Assembly (NCBI GenBank): GCA_025435555.1
Contig: JAIWWG010000059.1
Location: 171,008 to 235,007 of the forward strand
DNA length: 64,000 nucleotides
Source: Chytriomyces cf. hyalinus JEL632
Taxonomy: Eukaryota; Chytridiomycota; Chytridiomycetes; Chytridiales; Chytriomycetaceae
Direction: 5' to 3'
Positions 1 through 12,301 of this stretch are shown here, one piece after another. The notes below the pieces were generated by a model. That model was not told the DNA's origin. It made no database searches and worked only from the letters and a program-made list of their open reading frames with translations. Each line of letters begins with the position of its first letter. Positions within the stretch are counted from its first letter, which is position 1. A program made the position numbers and the translations under genes.

Positions 1-394
1 GAATCTCTTGAGTCCACCGTCAAAGACTTGGCCAGCTTTGATGACTTGGGCCTGCGGATAGGTGACAGAACCTTGAGCAGCTGGGATCTTTCCGTCGGGT
101 TTGGTGGGTTGTGTAGCTGCGGCAGTGGTTTTGGGATTGGACTTGGTTGTGACTGGGAGTGGCTTGGCGCCAGAAGTGGTTGGCGCGGCGGCGTTGCAAT
201 CCGTAACCGTGGTAGTCTTGGTGACTGTTTCGGATTTTGTGATAGTGACAGTTTTGGCGTTGCTGCTGGAAAGAAATTTGTTGAGTGAGTCGCGCAATTG
301 ACGTGACGATTTAAAAGATAGCTTACTCGGCTGGCATAGCGGCAACTACCGAGACGATCAACGAGATGGCACCGAGGATAATTGAGAACTTCAT
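1..394 (-). CDS. Pectate lyase, PL3 family, N-terminal part (runs off window)
   Basis: Secreted enzyme that would cleave de-esterified pectin by beta-elimination. Seen: the ATG at 394 opens a hydrophobic signal peptide (MKFSIILGAISLIVSVVAA), then a 61-nt GTAAGC...CAG intron (266-326), a Thr/Lys/Pro-rich low-complexity linker, and the start of a catalytic domain with a YPQAQVIKAGQVFDGGLKRF-like segment. That segment (FDGG-x-KR-[FY]) matches the opening strand of fungal class III pectate lyases; catalytic residues lie beyond the window edge. Exons are 327-394 and 1-265. The linker may join a carbohydrate-binding module or tether the domain. Family assignment rests on about 20 residues, so a PL3 homologue without activity is possible. 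Confidence 0.62.
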
Positions 395-954
395 ATTTGT
401 TGCTTAATTGTTTGTGAGTGTTGTTTTGTTTTTGATGCCATTTGAAGGGAAGCTGGTGCCCTTTTTATAGGAAAAAGAGATTTCAGAATGCGCGCGTGAC
501 TGCGGAGAATTGCTGTAAATTGGAGTTGCGTGACTGAATTTTAGAAGTGGAAGTGGAGATGAGGCAGCGGCGTAATGACTTTTGAAGATGGTTCCAAGCC
601 CCTAAATTTATTTACTTTACCGCCAGTTTACTTTCTTTGCAGATTTGCCTGTTCCACTTCTGCTTGCATTGCTGAGGGAGCCTGCCTTTTCTGTCTTGTG
701 ATGACTGAAGGGGCGTTTGGTAAGCGGCACGCGCAGCTGCGTGCACAAGTGTGTCAAGATTGAAAGGCCAACGTTCCACAATTTCATTTGGCCAGTTTAT
801 CACATTCTGAATGACAGAATTTATGCGAATTGCTGTTGCTTCAATGTTTGATGGATGCACTGTGTCTGGATTGCGTCTTCTCAACAACGCGTTTCATTGA
901 TATCAGATTGCTCAGGGTTGTTGCAAAACATAAGAAACAGAATACATGACGCCA
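395..954. other. Intergenic, no gene seen
   Basis: About 560 bp between the start of the pectate lyase and the stop of the SulP transporter. It serves as promoter of the former and 3' flank of the latter. Short open frames on both strands show no family features, and no repeat or RNA gene was recognised. Confidence 0.5.
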
Positions 955-3935
955 TCAATCTTCACCCTCTGAATCCCCCGCGTGTCCCATAATTTCATCT
1001 TGAAAAGAACTCGGCCTGAACGTTGACGATGAGTTTTCAGCAGGCTTCATGATGGGCCTCACCCTTCCGCCCAGCCGGGGACTTGCGGCGATGGGCACTG
1101 GCGCCGAAGTGTGGGTACTAGCTGCTGCATGTTCATCGCGGCTAGTACTGCTACTACTTCCATTCGCCTGATCATGGGTCACGAATCCGCCATGAAAACC
1201 TTCACCCAAACCCGTGACGAAGCTGGGTCTTGCAAGGCGCTCCGCAATGCTTTCGCGGACCTGAATTATTTCAGCAGCAACGCTAGGCTTCCCATGCGCC
1301 CATGATGTTGTCCCTGTTTCCGATTCGTGCATTCGCGGCCTCCTGCCTGGATGTACATACATGGCTTCATCCTCCTCCTCCACAAGCCCGCGACCCATGG
1401 AAACCTCATCTTCGATTACTTGATGGGCCTGTCTGCGAGCAGGATTGACTCTTTGGACAAGACTGCTTGGATGAATTTCAATCAAAAGCTGCTCCGGTTC
1501 TTTCGCAAATTCGATCGCGTCGCTAATTTTTTCGAAAAAGTGGTGGCTTCCCACGAGGCTGTACAGTCCAGATCGCGTGAACCACGGTTTGCAAGACTCG
1601 CGCAGTTTGACAAAACAGGTTGTGATCCCACGTGCGCGGTATGCTTCGACAATTTCAAGAAGCGTTTGCGTGGCACTGTTCACAAAAGAACGTCAAACTT
1701 GAAACATTATTTGGCTTCAGAAAGTAGATTTACCTGGCATCAATTGCAGTCATGGCTCCAACATCGAAAATGACACAACGCAAGTCATCTGGCACATCCT
1801 GTCGAACCATAGGTGTGGCATGCGTTTCCTCAGTCCCAAGATCACCCCCTCCATTACTTGAACTCTGAGAAGATATGGGAAACCCAGCAGGAGACCTCGA
1901 CCGAGACCGTGTTCTGTCCCTTTGTCCATCACTACTCGCAAGCTTCACAGCAACGCCGTCATTTCGAGCCGCACTTCTTTCACGCACACGCGGCGCTTCA
2001 CCGGGATGCACATGCATTTCTCCGTGCACTTCCACGCGCTTCAAACGTTCTTTGAGTTGGCCCGTGTTTCCGAAAAACAAACCCTCTTCAATCCGCAGAA
2101 TTAGACAGCCGTCAATTCTATGCACGGGCGATGAACTGTCGGACGTGTTTGTGGGTCGAAATTTTTGTTTTATCTGGCCTGATGCTGGATCGACTACAAC
2201 TGCTCGACCGAGAACCGCGATTCGAGTCTGGTGAGACGTATTGATGTAAAATATACGAAATTGACAAGAAAAAGGTATACGAAAACTCACCTTTGTCGTA
2301 TGCTTCACAACAAGCAACAAACTAGTCCCAACACTGATCAAAGTCCCCACCTCAATACTCACAAACATGGTTGTTCCAAACGTGAGCAGTAACAACCCCA
2401 AATCATTCCACGCTCTCACACGCAAGATAAACTCAATGTCATGCCACTCAATCAGTTTCATCGCAGCCACAACAATAATCGAGCTGCAAACGGCTTTTGG
2501 CAAGTAATAAAATAGAGGCAACAGATACAACATGGTGACAAGGACAACTCCACCCGTCACAAGACCCGCCAGTTGCGTCTTTGCACCTGCAGCATCGTTG
2601 ACGGCACTTCTGCCTAGACTTCCAAACGCAGGCCACCCGCCAAACAAACTCCCAACAATATTCGCAACACCAAGCGCGACAAGCTCGCGGTTTGGACTCA
2701 CACTATAATTGTGTTTTGTTGCATACGTTTTGGCAATGACGATGCTTTCGACGAATCCAATCACGGAAATGAGAATAGCACTGAGGACGTAGTATCGTAA
2801 TTTCGCAAGGGTCATGGTGGCGGGCCATTGTGGAGCGCGAAAGCCGCCTTGCACGTCTTTGAGGACTGCTACACCCAGAGTTTCGTCCCACTTGAAAATG
2901 GCGCTGAGGAGTGTACTGGACACAACGAGAATCAAAATTTCAGGGGTGAGGCGGAGCAGCGGGGATGCTGATTTTCGGGACTTGACGTGCCGAAAAATAA
3001 CTAAAAGTGCAATGCTGAGAATGGAAATGATTGCTGTGGGGGCATGCGTTGCAGACAGATTTTGCAGGATATGAATCAGAGTTTCGATGGGCGATTTCTC
3101 CTCCTCCTCTCCAGAAGCGAACGAGTTGAAAATAAAAGTCGAGTTTGTGGATGGACTGTTTGGATCGATTGCGAGCAAGACGGGTGTCTGGTCAATAACA
3201 ATCACACACGCAGCCGCCGACACAAATCCGCGCAAAAGTGCGCGAGAAAGAACCGAATCAATGAAGCCGAGTCGGAAAAATCCAAGCGCAAACGTGAAAA
3301 ATCCGACCATCATGGCAAGCATTGCTGCCGTGTCGGCGGCATCAGAATCGCTCGCGTTGAACGAAGTGCTTCTTTCTCGAACGGCGGCACCCACAAGAAT
3401 CGAGACTGGCGTCGGAAGAAGATTCATACGTTTAAGTGGGGTTCCATTGAATCAATTCCTGTAAAAACACGTACTCAGCGCCTCCGGGCCCACAGCAAGC
3501 GAGCGTGACATGCCAAGCATTGTGTAACAAACGAGTGGAGCAAAGCAGGTATACAGTCCGTGGACAGGGGCGATGCGCACGATGGCTTGCGCGTACGACA
3601 GAGCCTGTGAGGGGTGCTGGTTAGTTGCATTGTTGTTGTTGGGTGTGTTTGAGGCGTACCTGCGGAATCAGCAGGCACGCGACAGACAGTCCAGCAACGG
3701 CGTCGTCGACAATGCATTCCCGCTTGTAGACGGGCAGCCATCCAGTCACGGGCACGTAATACCGCATGCGGGGCAGCAGATACTGAATGAACCCAGCCGC
3801 AGAGCTCCGAGACCCGCTCTCATTGTTGGTGCTGGTGTCATGATGTGTGTGCGTGTCGGTATCCGTCTCGACCTCATTCTCGCTGTCTTCTCTTTCGGAA
3901 TGGCCCAGCAGAGGTGTTGTGCTTGTTATTGCCAT
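955..3935 (-). CDS. SulP-family anion (sulfate) transporter with STAS domain
   Basis: Polytopic membrane protein of the SLC26/SulP family, predicted to move sulfate or a related anion. Five exons (3660-3935, 3475-3604, 2291-3405, 1734-2227, 955-1675) join in frame to 911 aa. Seen: a polar N-terminus with a Thr/His/Asp stretch, then the SulP signature region (YVPVTGWLPVYKRE, DAVAGLSVACLLIPQALSYA, VGPEALISILVG), ten or more hydrophobic segments, and a C-terminal STAS domain (VIFDVGAMTAIDASATQTL) followed by a roughly 150-residue Ser-rich acidic tail. The DVGAMTAID stretch is the usual STAS loop. Substrate cannot be told from sequence: plasma-membrane sulfate permeases and vacuolar SulP proteins share this build. 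The 3' end is 560 bp from the pectate lyase; the 5' end is 75 bp from the stop of the neighbouring dehydrogenase. Confidence 0.9.
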
Positions 3936-4010
3936 GCAGTTTGATAAAGATTTGAAGGATATTTATTTGGCAACCACAAGCCCCTTCATCCCTCAAACCT
4001 CAAACTCCTT

Positions 4011-5077
4011 TCACTCCCTGTGCACCATGTGCACTGCAGCCTGGTTCGTTGGCAGCACGAGCATATTGGCAATGTTGACATGTGGTCTACGACTCGCAGT
4101 GAACACAATCAACTCAGCAATGTCCTTGCCTTCCAATGGCTGGATGCCTTTGTACACGGCATCCGCCTTGTCCTTGTCCCCGTAGAACCGCACCACGCTA
4201 AACTCGGTCTCAACCATACCCGGGTCGATGGAAGTGACGTTGATTTTTGTGCTGACGAGTTCGAGGCGTAGCGTACGCGTGATTGCATCCACAGCGTGTT
4301 TCGAAGCGCAGTAGATACCGCCTCCTGGGTACACCTATTAATTGCAGTTGTTGTAATTGTTGAGTAAACGCACCGGCTGTCATAGAGCAAAAATACTCCC
4401 ACCTGAGTTCCAGCGATGGAACTGACATTAATGACGTAGCCTTCGTTGCGTTCCTTCATCCCAGGCAGAACAGCTTGCGTCACGTTCAGGAGACCCTTCA
4501 CGTTAGTGTCAAACATGGTGTCATACGCTGAGACAGGTACCGTCTCGATGGTGTCCATTCCCTAATATTCATTACGGAAGATCATTTATTGTCACACTTT
4601 CTTCAGTGCATGCAATGATACACGGAATATACCTGCACAAGACCCGCGTTGTTGACAAGGATCGAAATGTTCTTGAATGCCTCCGGAAGAGCATTGATTG
4701 ATTCAAACACCTGCCACCAGTGAAACCCGGGAACACCCGATCAGACAGTCAGTCATTCAGACAACTCCGGCATTTTCCGATCCACAGTTAAACGGTACCT
4801 TTGCCCTGTCCCGCACATCCATCTCAATAGTGTGCACACTGATGCCGCTGTGCAGTGCGAGAAGCTCGCGCTTGACTTCGGCGAGACGATCGGCTCTGCG
4901 TCCAGTCAGCACCAGCTTCATTTCATTGTTGCTCGATGCAAATTCGAACGCAGTCGCACGTCCGATTCCAGCACTGGCACCTGTTGTGTAGTTCAGGAGT
5001 GAGCCATCTAATTATACCATTGCAACTCATGCCGTACCAGTGATCAGTGCCGTTTTGCCGCTCAGTCTTGAAAACAT
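4011..5077 (-). CDS. Short-chain dehydrogenase/reductase (classical SDR)
   Basis: NAD(P)-dependent oxidoreductase, probably cytosolic. Five exons (5038-5077, 4799-4980, 4633-4710, 4403-4561, 4011-4334) give 260 aa. Seen: the cofactor motif TG-x3-GIG (ALITGASAGIGRAT, split by intron 1), NNAGL, the catalytic Ser region (NVSSIAG), Tyr-x3-Lys (IYCASKHAV) and the DPGMVETEF loop. The GRR segment after strand 2 suggests NADP preference. Spacing and motifs fit the YMR226C/serine-3-dehydrogenase-like group, known to oxidise 3-hydroxy acids and serine derivatives; the substrate here is inferred only. No N-terminal targeting signal is evident. All residues of the catalytic set are present. Confidence 0.9.
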
Positions 5078-5118
5078 TTGAGTCAAGATTTACGGAAGAT
5101 TTTATTTAACTATATTTC

Positions 5119-6900
5119 TCACACAAGCATCAGGGCAAACGCGGAAAAGAGTGCAACTACGACACTGTATCCAGTCGCAATCGAATTGCTCGACTTGCTC
5201 GGGGATCCAGTGGCCGTAGGGTTGGTGGTAGTGACGGCAGCTCCACTGGCAGTAGCAGGGGCGCTGCTGACAGTCGAATTCGCAGGCTTACCGCCTGATT
5301 GAGCAAGAGCAATCGGACTCTTGCTGCCGGCAAAGAATGCAGCCAATTTGTTGGCACTCTGCTTCACTGTTCGCTCCAGAGTACCTCCCTGCTGGTCCAC
5401 ATGAACAAGTCCCCAAGTCTGGTCAAACGTCAGCCATACCAAATTGTCCAAAAGCGACCAAGCAAGGAAACCAAATACGGGTGTCTTGTCTTCAACCACA
5501 GCCAACTGAAGTCCAGCCGTGATCCCTTCAAAGAACGCTTGGCGATCCACATCGTTGACTGATTGGGAAAGGGGTCCAAAGGCTTCCGAAATGCTTCCGT
5601 ATCCACATTCTGAAATCATGATGGGCGCAAGACCACCAACGCTGGAAGTCAAGAGAGGTCCATAGCTTCTTGACATCAATTGGGTGATGCCTCGAATGCC
5701 ACCAGGGTACGCACTCTGCCATGGAACTTGGTCGGCTTTGATCGTCAAGGTGGGCGCAGATTGCCCGCTAACACCGTTGAAGTATTGAGCAGAGTAGTAG
5801 TTCAGCGCAACGTAATCAAGCGTTCCCTTCATTGTCGCCTTTTCAGCGGCTGTGAAGGCAGGCAAGAGAGCCCCATCCATGTCACCCGTCTTGACAGTCT
5901 TCAAGTATGCAGGGTAGTCACCGTCTGCAGATGCCAGGGATCCCCACAACCAATCTCCCTGCGACAGGGTGTTGATGTTGGCCTGCTCCACGTCTGCAGG
6001 TGCAACAGGAATGTAGTAGGCGATAATCAGCGGCATACTGAACTTCATTTCGTACTGCGGGTACTTTGTGCGGGCAAGCTGCACAACAGCTCCGTGAGCA
6101 ATGGATGTGGTGGCAACGCAGTTGTATTTGTCAGATTCGCGGCCGTTTTTGCCAGGGGGCCAAATGTAAGCGTCACTAACGGGTCCAAACCCGCGACCGC
6201 AGTACGCAGCAGGTTCATTGAATGTGAGCCAGTACTTGACGCGGGATCCAAAGTTTGCGTAAAGAACATCGGCGTAGTTCGTAAAGTCCTTGATGAACAT
6301 GTCCCTGTTCATGAGCGATCCGTACTGGTCTTCGCAAGCTTGGGGGGTGTCCCAGTGGTACATTGTGAGGACGGGTTGGATTCCGGCGTTCAAAAGCTCG
6401 TCGATCAGTCTCGAGTAAAAGTCGATTCCCTTTTGATTGACTTGGCCGTTACACTGAGGAAAGATGCGGGACCATGCGACAGAGAATCTGTACATCGACG
6501 ATTTGAAGGAGGCTGTTTTCGACAGGTTCAGCATACAGGAGGAGAAGAGAGGCAGATGCGCACGAACCCATCAGCGCAACATCTTCCTTCATGCGGTCGT
6601 AGTGGCCAGCCGTTTTGAACACGTCTCCAGCGGCGATGGGATTTCCGGCACCCTTGGAAGCCACGAGTGAGTGATTGTTGAGAAACCAGTGATCCCAGAC
6701 GCTGGGGCCTGTGTACATGTACGTGAAAGATGTAAGAGAGTGGGTTGAGTAGAGAGACACGGGGGTCACGTACCCTTCCCGTCCACGTTCCAGGCGCCCT
6801 CGACCTGATACGCCGATGAAGCGAAGCCCCAGGCAATGGATGGGATGTTCTGGGCGACAGCAGCGGTGGCCGCAACAACTGCAACGCCTGCCAATTTCAT
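5119..6900 (-). CDS. GH1 beta-glucosidase, secreted and probably GPI-anchored
   Basis: Retaining glycosidase that would hydrolyse beta-glucosides at the cell surface. Three exons (6774-6900, 6568-6708, 5119-6512) give 553 aa. Seen: signal peptide (MKLAGVAVVAATAAVAQ), the GH1 opening ([27 protein letters not shown]), acid/base motif WLTFNEP and nucleophile region MISECGYG, and the terminal W-SLLDN-x-W block. A Ser/Thr/Ala-rich tail ending in a hydrophobic stretch (VVVALFSAFALMLV) looks like a GPI-attachment signal. Intron 2 is 55 nt with a GTTCGT donor. The residue after the nucleophile is Cys where most GH1 enzymes have Asn (ENG). The gene is divergent from RAD51C. Family confidence is high; substrate (cellobiose versus aryl-glucosides) is open. 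Confidence 0.92.
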
Positions 6901-7149
6901 TTCGATTTTGAGCACCCCAAAAATAGATGGAACTTTTGGGATTCGAAACCCGCACATCATCGCTCTACTTAAAAAGTGTTGAGAGGAGGCCTCGGGAACA
7001 CGGCTGGCTGGATGCTACGAGGTAGGAGCTGGAGGAGAAGTGAGGAAGCGATGCTTGCAATGCCGGATTCACAGGATTTGACAGGAATCATTCGGACTTA
7101 AATATTTGAATAAATGGTTCCGGCTGGACCGGTTGCACGACCCCTCGCC
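6901..7149. promoter_or_regulatory. Divergent promoter region GH1 / RAD51C
   Basis: The 249 bp between the two start codons must carry both promoters. An AT-rich patch (TTAAATATTTGAATAAA, near 7097) lies about 50 bp before the RAD51C ATG and a short TA-rich stretch lies close to the GH1 ATG. No ACGCGT box was found here. Confidence 0.4.
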
Positions 7150-8647
7150 ATGTTCACAATGGATCCTGACAGACGTGCTCTTCTGTCTAATGCTGGTGTG
7201 CGAAACTCGTTGGATGTCCTGCGCGTGGGAGGTGTGTCATCGCGTCGAGCTCTATCCCATTGACTCATCCGTTTACAGGTTCAGCGCTGGAACCAAGCCT
7301 TTCGAAACAAGCAGGCCCAGGTGCGCGCAATGCTTTCACAACATGTCAACAGACACTCATGGCTGTTACTCGCTTTCGACAGACGGATTCGAATCAGTCT
7401 CTGCGTGGGATGCAATGAAGAAAGAGCACGAGCGTGTCGCTCTGACAACGGGATCGCAAGCCGTCGATTCCGCCATTGGCGGTGGATTCGCATGCGGGTC
7501 CGTGTCCGAACTGGCAGGGCCGCCAGGCCTTGGGAAAACTCAGTTTGGGTACGTTGATGTTCAAGCTTACTGTTTCGACATCACTCGCTAATCTGCAACC
7601 ATCTCTGCCAGGATGCAGATGTGCATCAATGTTCAGTTGCCAGTCTCTCAGGGCGGAGGCGATGGACAGGCCATCTACATTGGTTCTTATACTTGAACAC
7701 ATCGGCTTCGAACGACTCGATCTAACATGCAATTATTTACAGACACGGAGGGATCCTTTTCAGTGAAGCGCGTTGCCGAGATGGCGCAATCGGCCATCGC
7801 CAAAATGGACATGACGAGCAAAGTCACGCTTGAGCAGATGCTCAACAACATTAAACTGTTTCGCGTGCACGATCACATTCAACAAATGGCGCTTCTGAAT
7901 CAACTTGAAAGTGTTCTTTCAAAAGCTCCGCAGGTGTTTTTTACTTCACTTTTGTTTTCTTTGCAGCCGTTTACACCTATCTCGAACAGATTAAGCTTAT
8001 TGTCCTGGATAGCATTGCATTTCACTTTCGGTTTGGAAACCGTATCGTATTCCCTTTGCCTGCTTGGAATACTAATCTTTTTGATTAGGCAGGGATTTGG
8101 TGACATGGGGCTTCGGTCGCGTCTCCTGACAAGCTCAGCTCAAATTCTGCGCAAGCTTGCGGGAACGTATTCAGTCTGTGTGAGTGTCTGAACTGGATTC
8201 CAGCAGCATGCATCCTCCTCTCCTGACAAACAATGTGTCGCAGATTCTTGTCATCAACCAAATGACCACCAAAATTATCAAAGTTGGTCTTGAAGATTGC
8301 TCAGCACTGGTTCCTGCCCTTGGTATAGTTGAAGCAGTGCCAGCATTGTTTGTATTTAAGTCACGCGTTTTGCCTTTCCAGGTAACAGTTGGGGCCATGC
8401 CTGCACAAGCCGTCTCATCCTGTACATGCAAAACAACACCAGGTATGGGATCTGATCGTGTCAAAAAGCTTCTCGTAAATACCTTCTATTTCAAGACACG
8501 CCATGCTTGTCAAGTCTCCAAATCTCCCAGAAGCAGTTGCAGAGTATACCATATCAGTGAGATATCCTTGATTGAACTGATAATCTGCAAAGCTTTAAAC
8601 ACGTGTTGTTTCAGGAATCTGGAATTCAAGATGTTCCTCACGAATAG
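7150..8647 (+). CDS. RAD51C: RAD51C-type recombinase paralogue
   Basis: RecA-fold ATPase paralogue acting in homologous recombination with RAD51. Eleven small exons (7150-7231, 7279-7320, 7383-7548, 7612-7682, 7743-7933, 7990-8030, 8089-8179, 8244-8322, 8382-8442, 8496-8556, 8615-8647) keep frame and give 305 aa. Seen: Walker A (GPPGLGKT, about residues 87-94), AIYIDTEGSF, Walker B (KLIVLDSIAF), ILVINQMTTKI, LVPALGNSWGHA and a C-terminal KSP motif. NQMTTK and PALG-x-SWGHA are the features that point to RAD51C rather than RAD51, DMC1 or XRCC3. The N-terminal helical domain is short and poorly conserved, so exons 1-2 are the least certain part. A second in-frame ATG lies at 7159. The gene is convergent with the MAP kinase, 169 bp between stops. 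Confidence 0.88.
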
Positions 8648-8816
8648 AAGTGAGTAGAAGTGTCCTTCTTTGCGAGAGGATTGAACCTCAATTTTGACAG
8701 TATCGGCTTCACCCAGCAAGATCTACTTTTACGTGAAACGCTTGTAACTCTTGAGATGGCATCCATTTATTTATCATGAAAACAAAATAAAGTAATAAAC
8801 AAAATCGAAAACGCGC

Positions 8817-10652
<1,836 letters not shown>

Positions 10653-10702
10653 TGTTACTCAGTTTATCAATCTATTTTTAAATAAATAAAGTCACAGAAA
10701 AT
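10653..10702. promoter_or_regulatory. 50-bp head-to-head intergenic region MAPK / DPB4
   Basis: Only 50 bp separate the two start codons. The stretch is AT-rich with runs such as TTTTTAAATAAATAAA. Either the promoters extend into the neighbouring exons and introns or this is a minimal bidirectional promoter. No recognised factor site. Confidence 0.55.
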
Positions 10703-11355
10703 ATGAACGGCATCGAAGACCTGTCAATACCAAAGAGCATTGTTGCGCGCATCGTCAAAGGCACCCAGGTACCTCCCTTATAGTCTCAATGAAGCCAGTG
10801 CAGTGTATAAACTACGATGGGAACAGGTCAACGGCATCCACGCAAACATGCAAAGAGAGGCCAAAGATGCGTTTGTCAAAAGCTGCACCGTCTTCATCAG
10901 TTACATCTCGACACAGTTAAAAACGTCTTGATTACAGCAGTCCATCTCTCTCGTCTGACCCCTCAGCCTGTCTTTAGAGCAGCAACGCTTGCACGCAAAA
11001 ACGGACGCAAGACAATCACAGCAGCGGATGTGTACGAGGCGCTTTCGAATTCGCAATTTGACACGTTTGTCCATTCTTGCAAGGAAGACGCTGAGGGTAA
11101 ATTGTTGTTTTTCTCTTGCTTGGGCCCGACTGAAACCAATGTTATAAATCAGCATTCAACAATCGCGAGCGAGAGAAGCGGTCAGCGCAAACAAAGAATC
11201 TGCGCGAAAAGAAAAAGGCTGCGTCTGGAAAAGGAGCATCGCGGAACAGCATCGCAAGTATGAATGAGGCCGACGACGATGACGGCGAGGCTGAGGCTGA
11301 GGCGAAAAGAGCCCGCGTTGAGAATGAAACAGTCGAAGAGGAGACAAATGTTTAA
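10703..11355 (+). CDS. DPB4: DNA polymerase epsilon histone-fold subunit (POLE3/Dpb4-like)
   Basis: Small histone-fold protein that pairs with a second histone-fold subunit in DNA polymerase epsilon and in ISWI-type chromatin remodellers. Four exons (10703-10768, 10827-10915, 10978-11096, 11153-11355) give 158 aa. Seen: DLSIPKSIVARIVKG, a long second helix (AKDAFVKSCTVFISYI), the AATLARKNGRKTITAADVYEAL block typical of H2B/NF-YB-like folds, a basic stretch (REKRSAQTKNLREKKK) and an acidic tail (EADDDDGEAEAEA). The opening motif and acidic tail match POLE3 better than NF-YB. An AATAAA lies at 11385. The pairing partner is not in this window. Confidence 0.88.
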
Positions 11356-11669
11356 GCTTGCTTGATGTCCGATTTTTTGTACCAAATAAAATGTTTTTTT
11401 TATCAATCCCACAGCTCCTCCGCGTTTGCTTGGTTGGGGTTGTCGCGTCTCTTTAAACTGCACTTGCCATCAGCCATACACTGTGCAGAGGATCAGCAGA
11501 CAGCCGGGGTAAATGTAACCTGGGAATTGTTCAGAGGCACATCAGAGACACACATTTCACGTCATGTCGGCAGTGCCTGTGCCACAGTTCTAACAGTAAA
11601 TGTACTACTTGACGCGTGCATTCGACGACCCTTCTGTCGGTAAAGTGTGGAAATTTTTCCCTTTTTTCA

Positions 11670-12146
11670 GGTGGACGCACCCTTCATGCATAGTGTTGGT
11701 TGGGAAGACGAACCAAAGTCTATCGAAAAGCAAAACAAAATTTTTTTCACTGCTGTCAGCCACGGTCGAGAACATGTCGTGCGACTGCTTCTGTCCGACC
11801 AGAGGAGGAACGGTAAAGAGAACGAGGCGCTTGTCGAGGCTTCAAAAGAGGGCCATGGAAGCATTGTTCACATGTTATTATAGGATTGGCGTGCCAAGGG
11901 CTCATGGCGGAACTCAGCTTGTCTGCGTGAAGCATGCGTATACGGTCACTTGGGTGTTGTAAAACTGCTTCTCACAAGGACTGACGCTGACATAAACGCG
12001 CGTGAAATGGTGGACGAAGGTTGGTCAAATACACGCACGTCTTTCGCGAGGCTCGATGGAATGGACATGATGATGTGATGGAATACCTGCTTAAAGATGC
12101 GCGTTTGGACATGAGCAGCATCGAAGACAGCGACGACGACGACTGA
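11670..12146 (+). pseudogene. Truncated ankyrin-repeat gene, cluster copy A
   Basis: Relic of a family repeated at 12302 and 13701. Seen: ankyrin-like units (HGREHVVRLLLSDQRRNG, NEALVEASKEGHGSIVHMLL), then an in-frame TAG at 11881-11883 where sister copies read through, then ACLREACVYGHLGVVKLLLT with TDADIN, a frame shift, and a last unit (DDVMEYLLKDARLD) ending in TGA at 12144. The F-box-like head found in the other copies is missing. AATAAA at 12178. Function of the parent family is unknown; ankyrin proteins with F-box-like heads are usually adaptors. Confidence 0.7.
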
Positions 12147-12301
12147 AAGGACAAATGCGTTTGCGTCTTTTCTTATGAATAAACCCTTATCAAGCAAATG
12201 TACTACAGTAGGTATGTTTTATTGATGAGCAAAATGTGGAATATATTTTGCCTTTTTTCACTTTTCAAGTTTTCAGGTACAAAACTCCCATTTTTTTATT
12301 T

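Noticed and set aside
5680-6618. 312-aa plus-strand open frame
   Set aside because: It lies exactly antisense to the well-supported GH1 exon 3, has no family motif, and arises from codon bias of the real gene.
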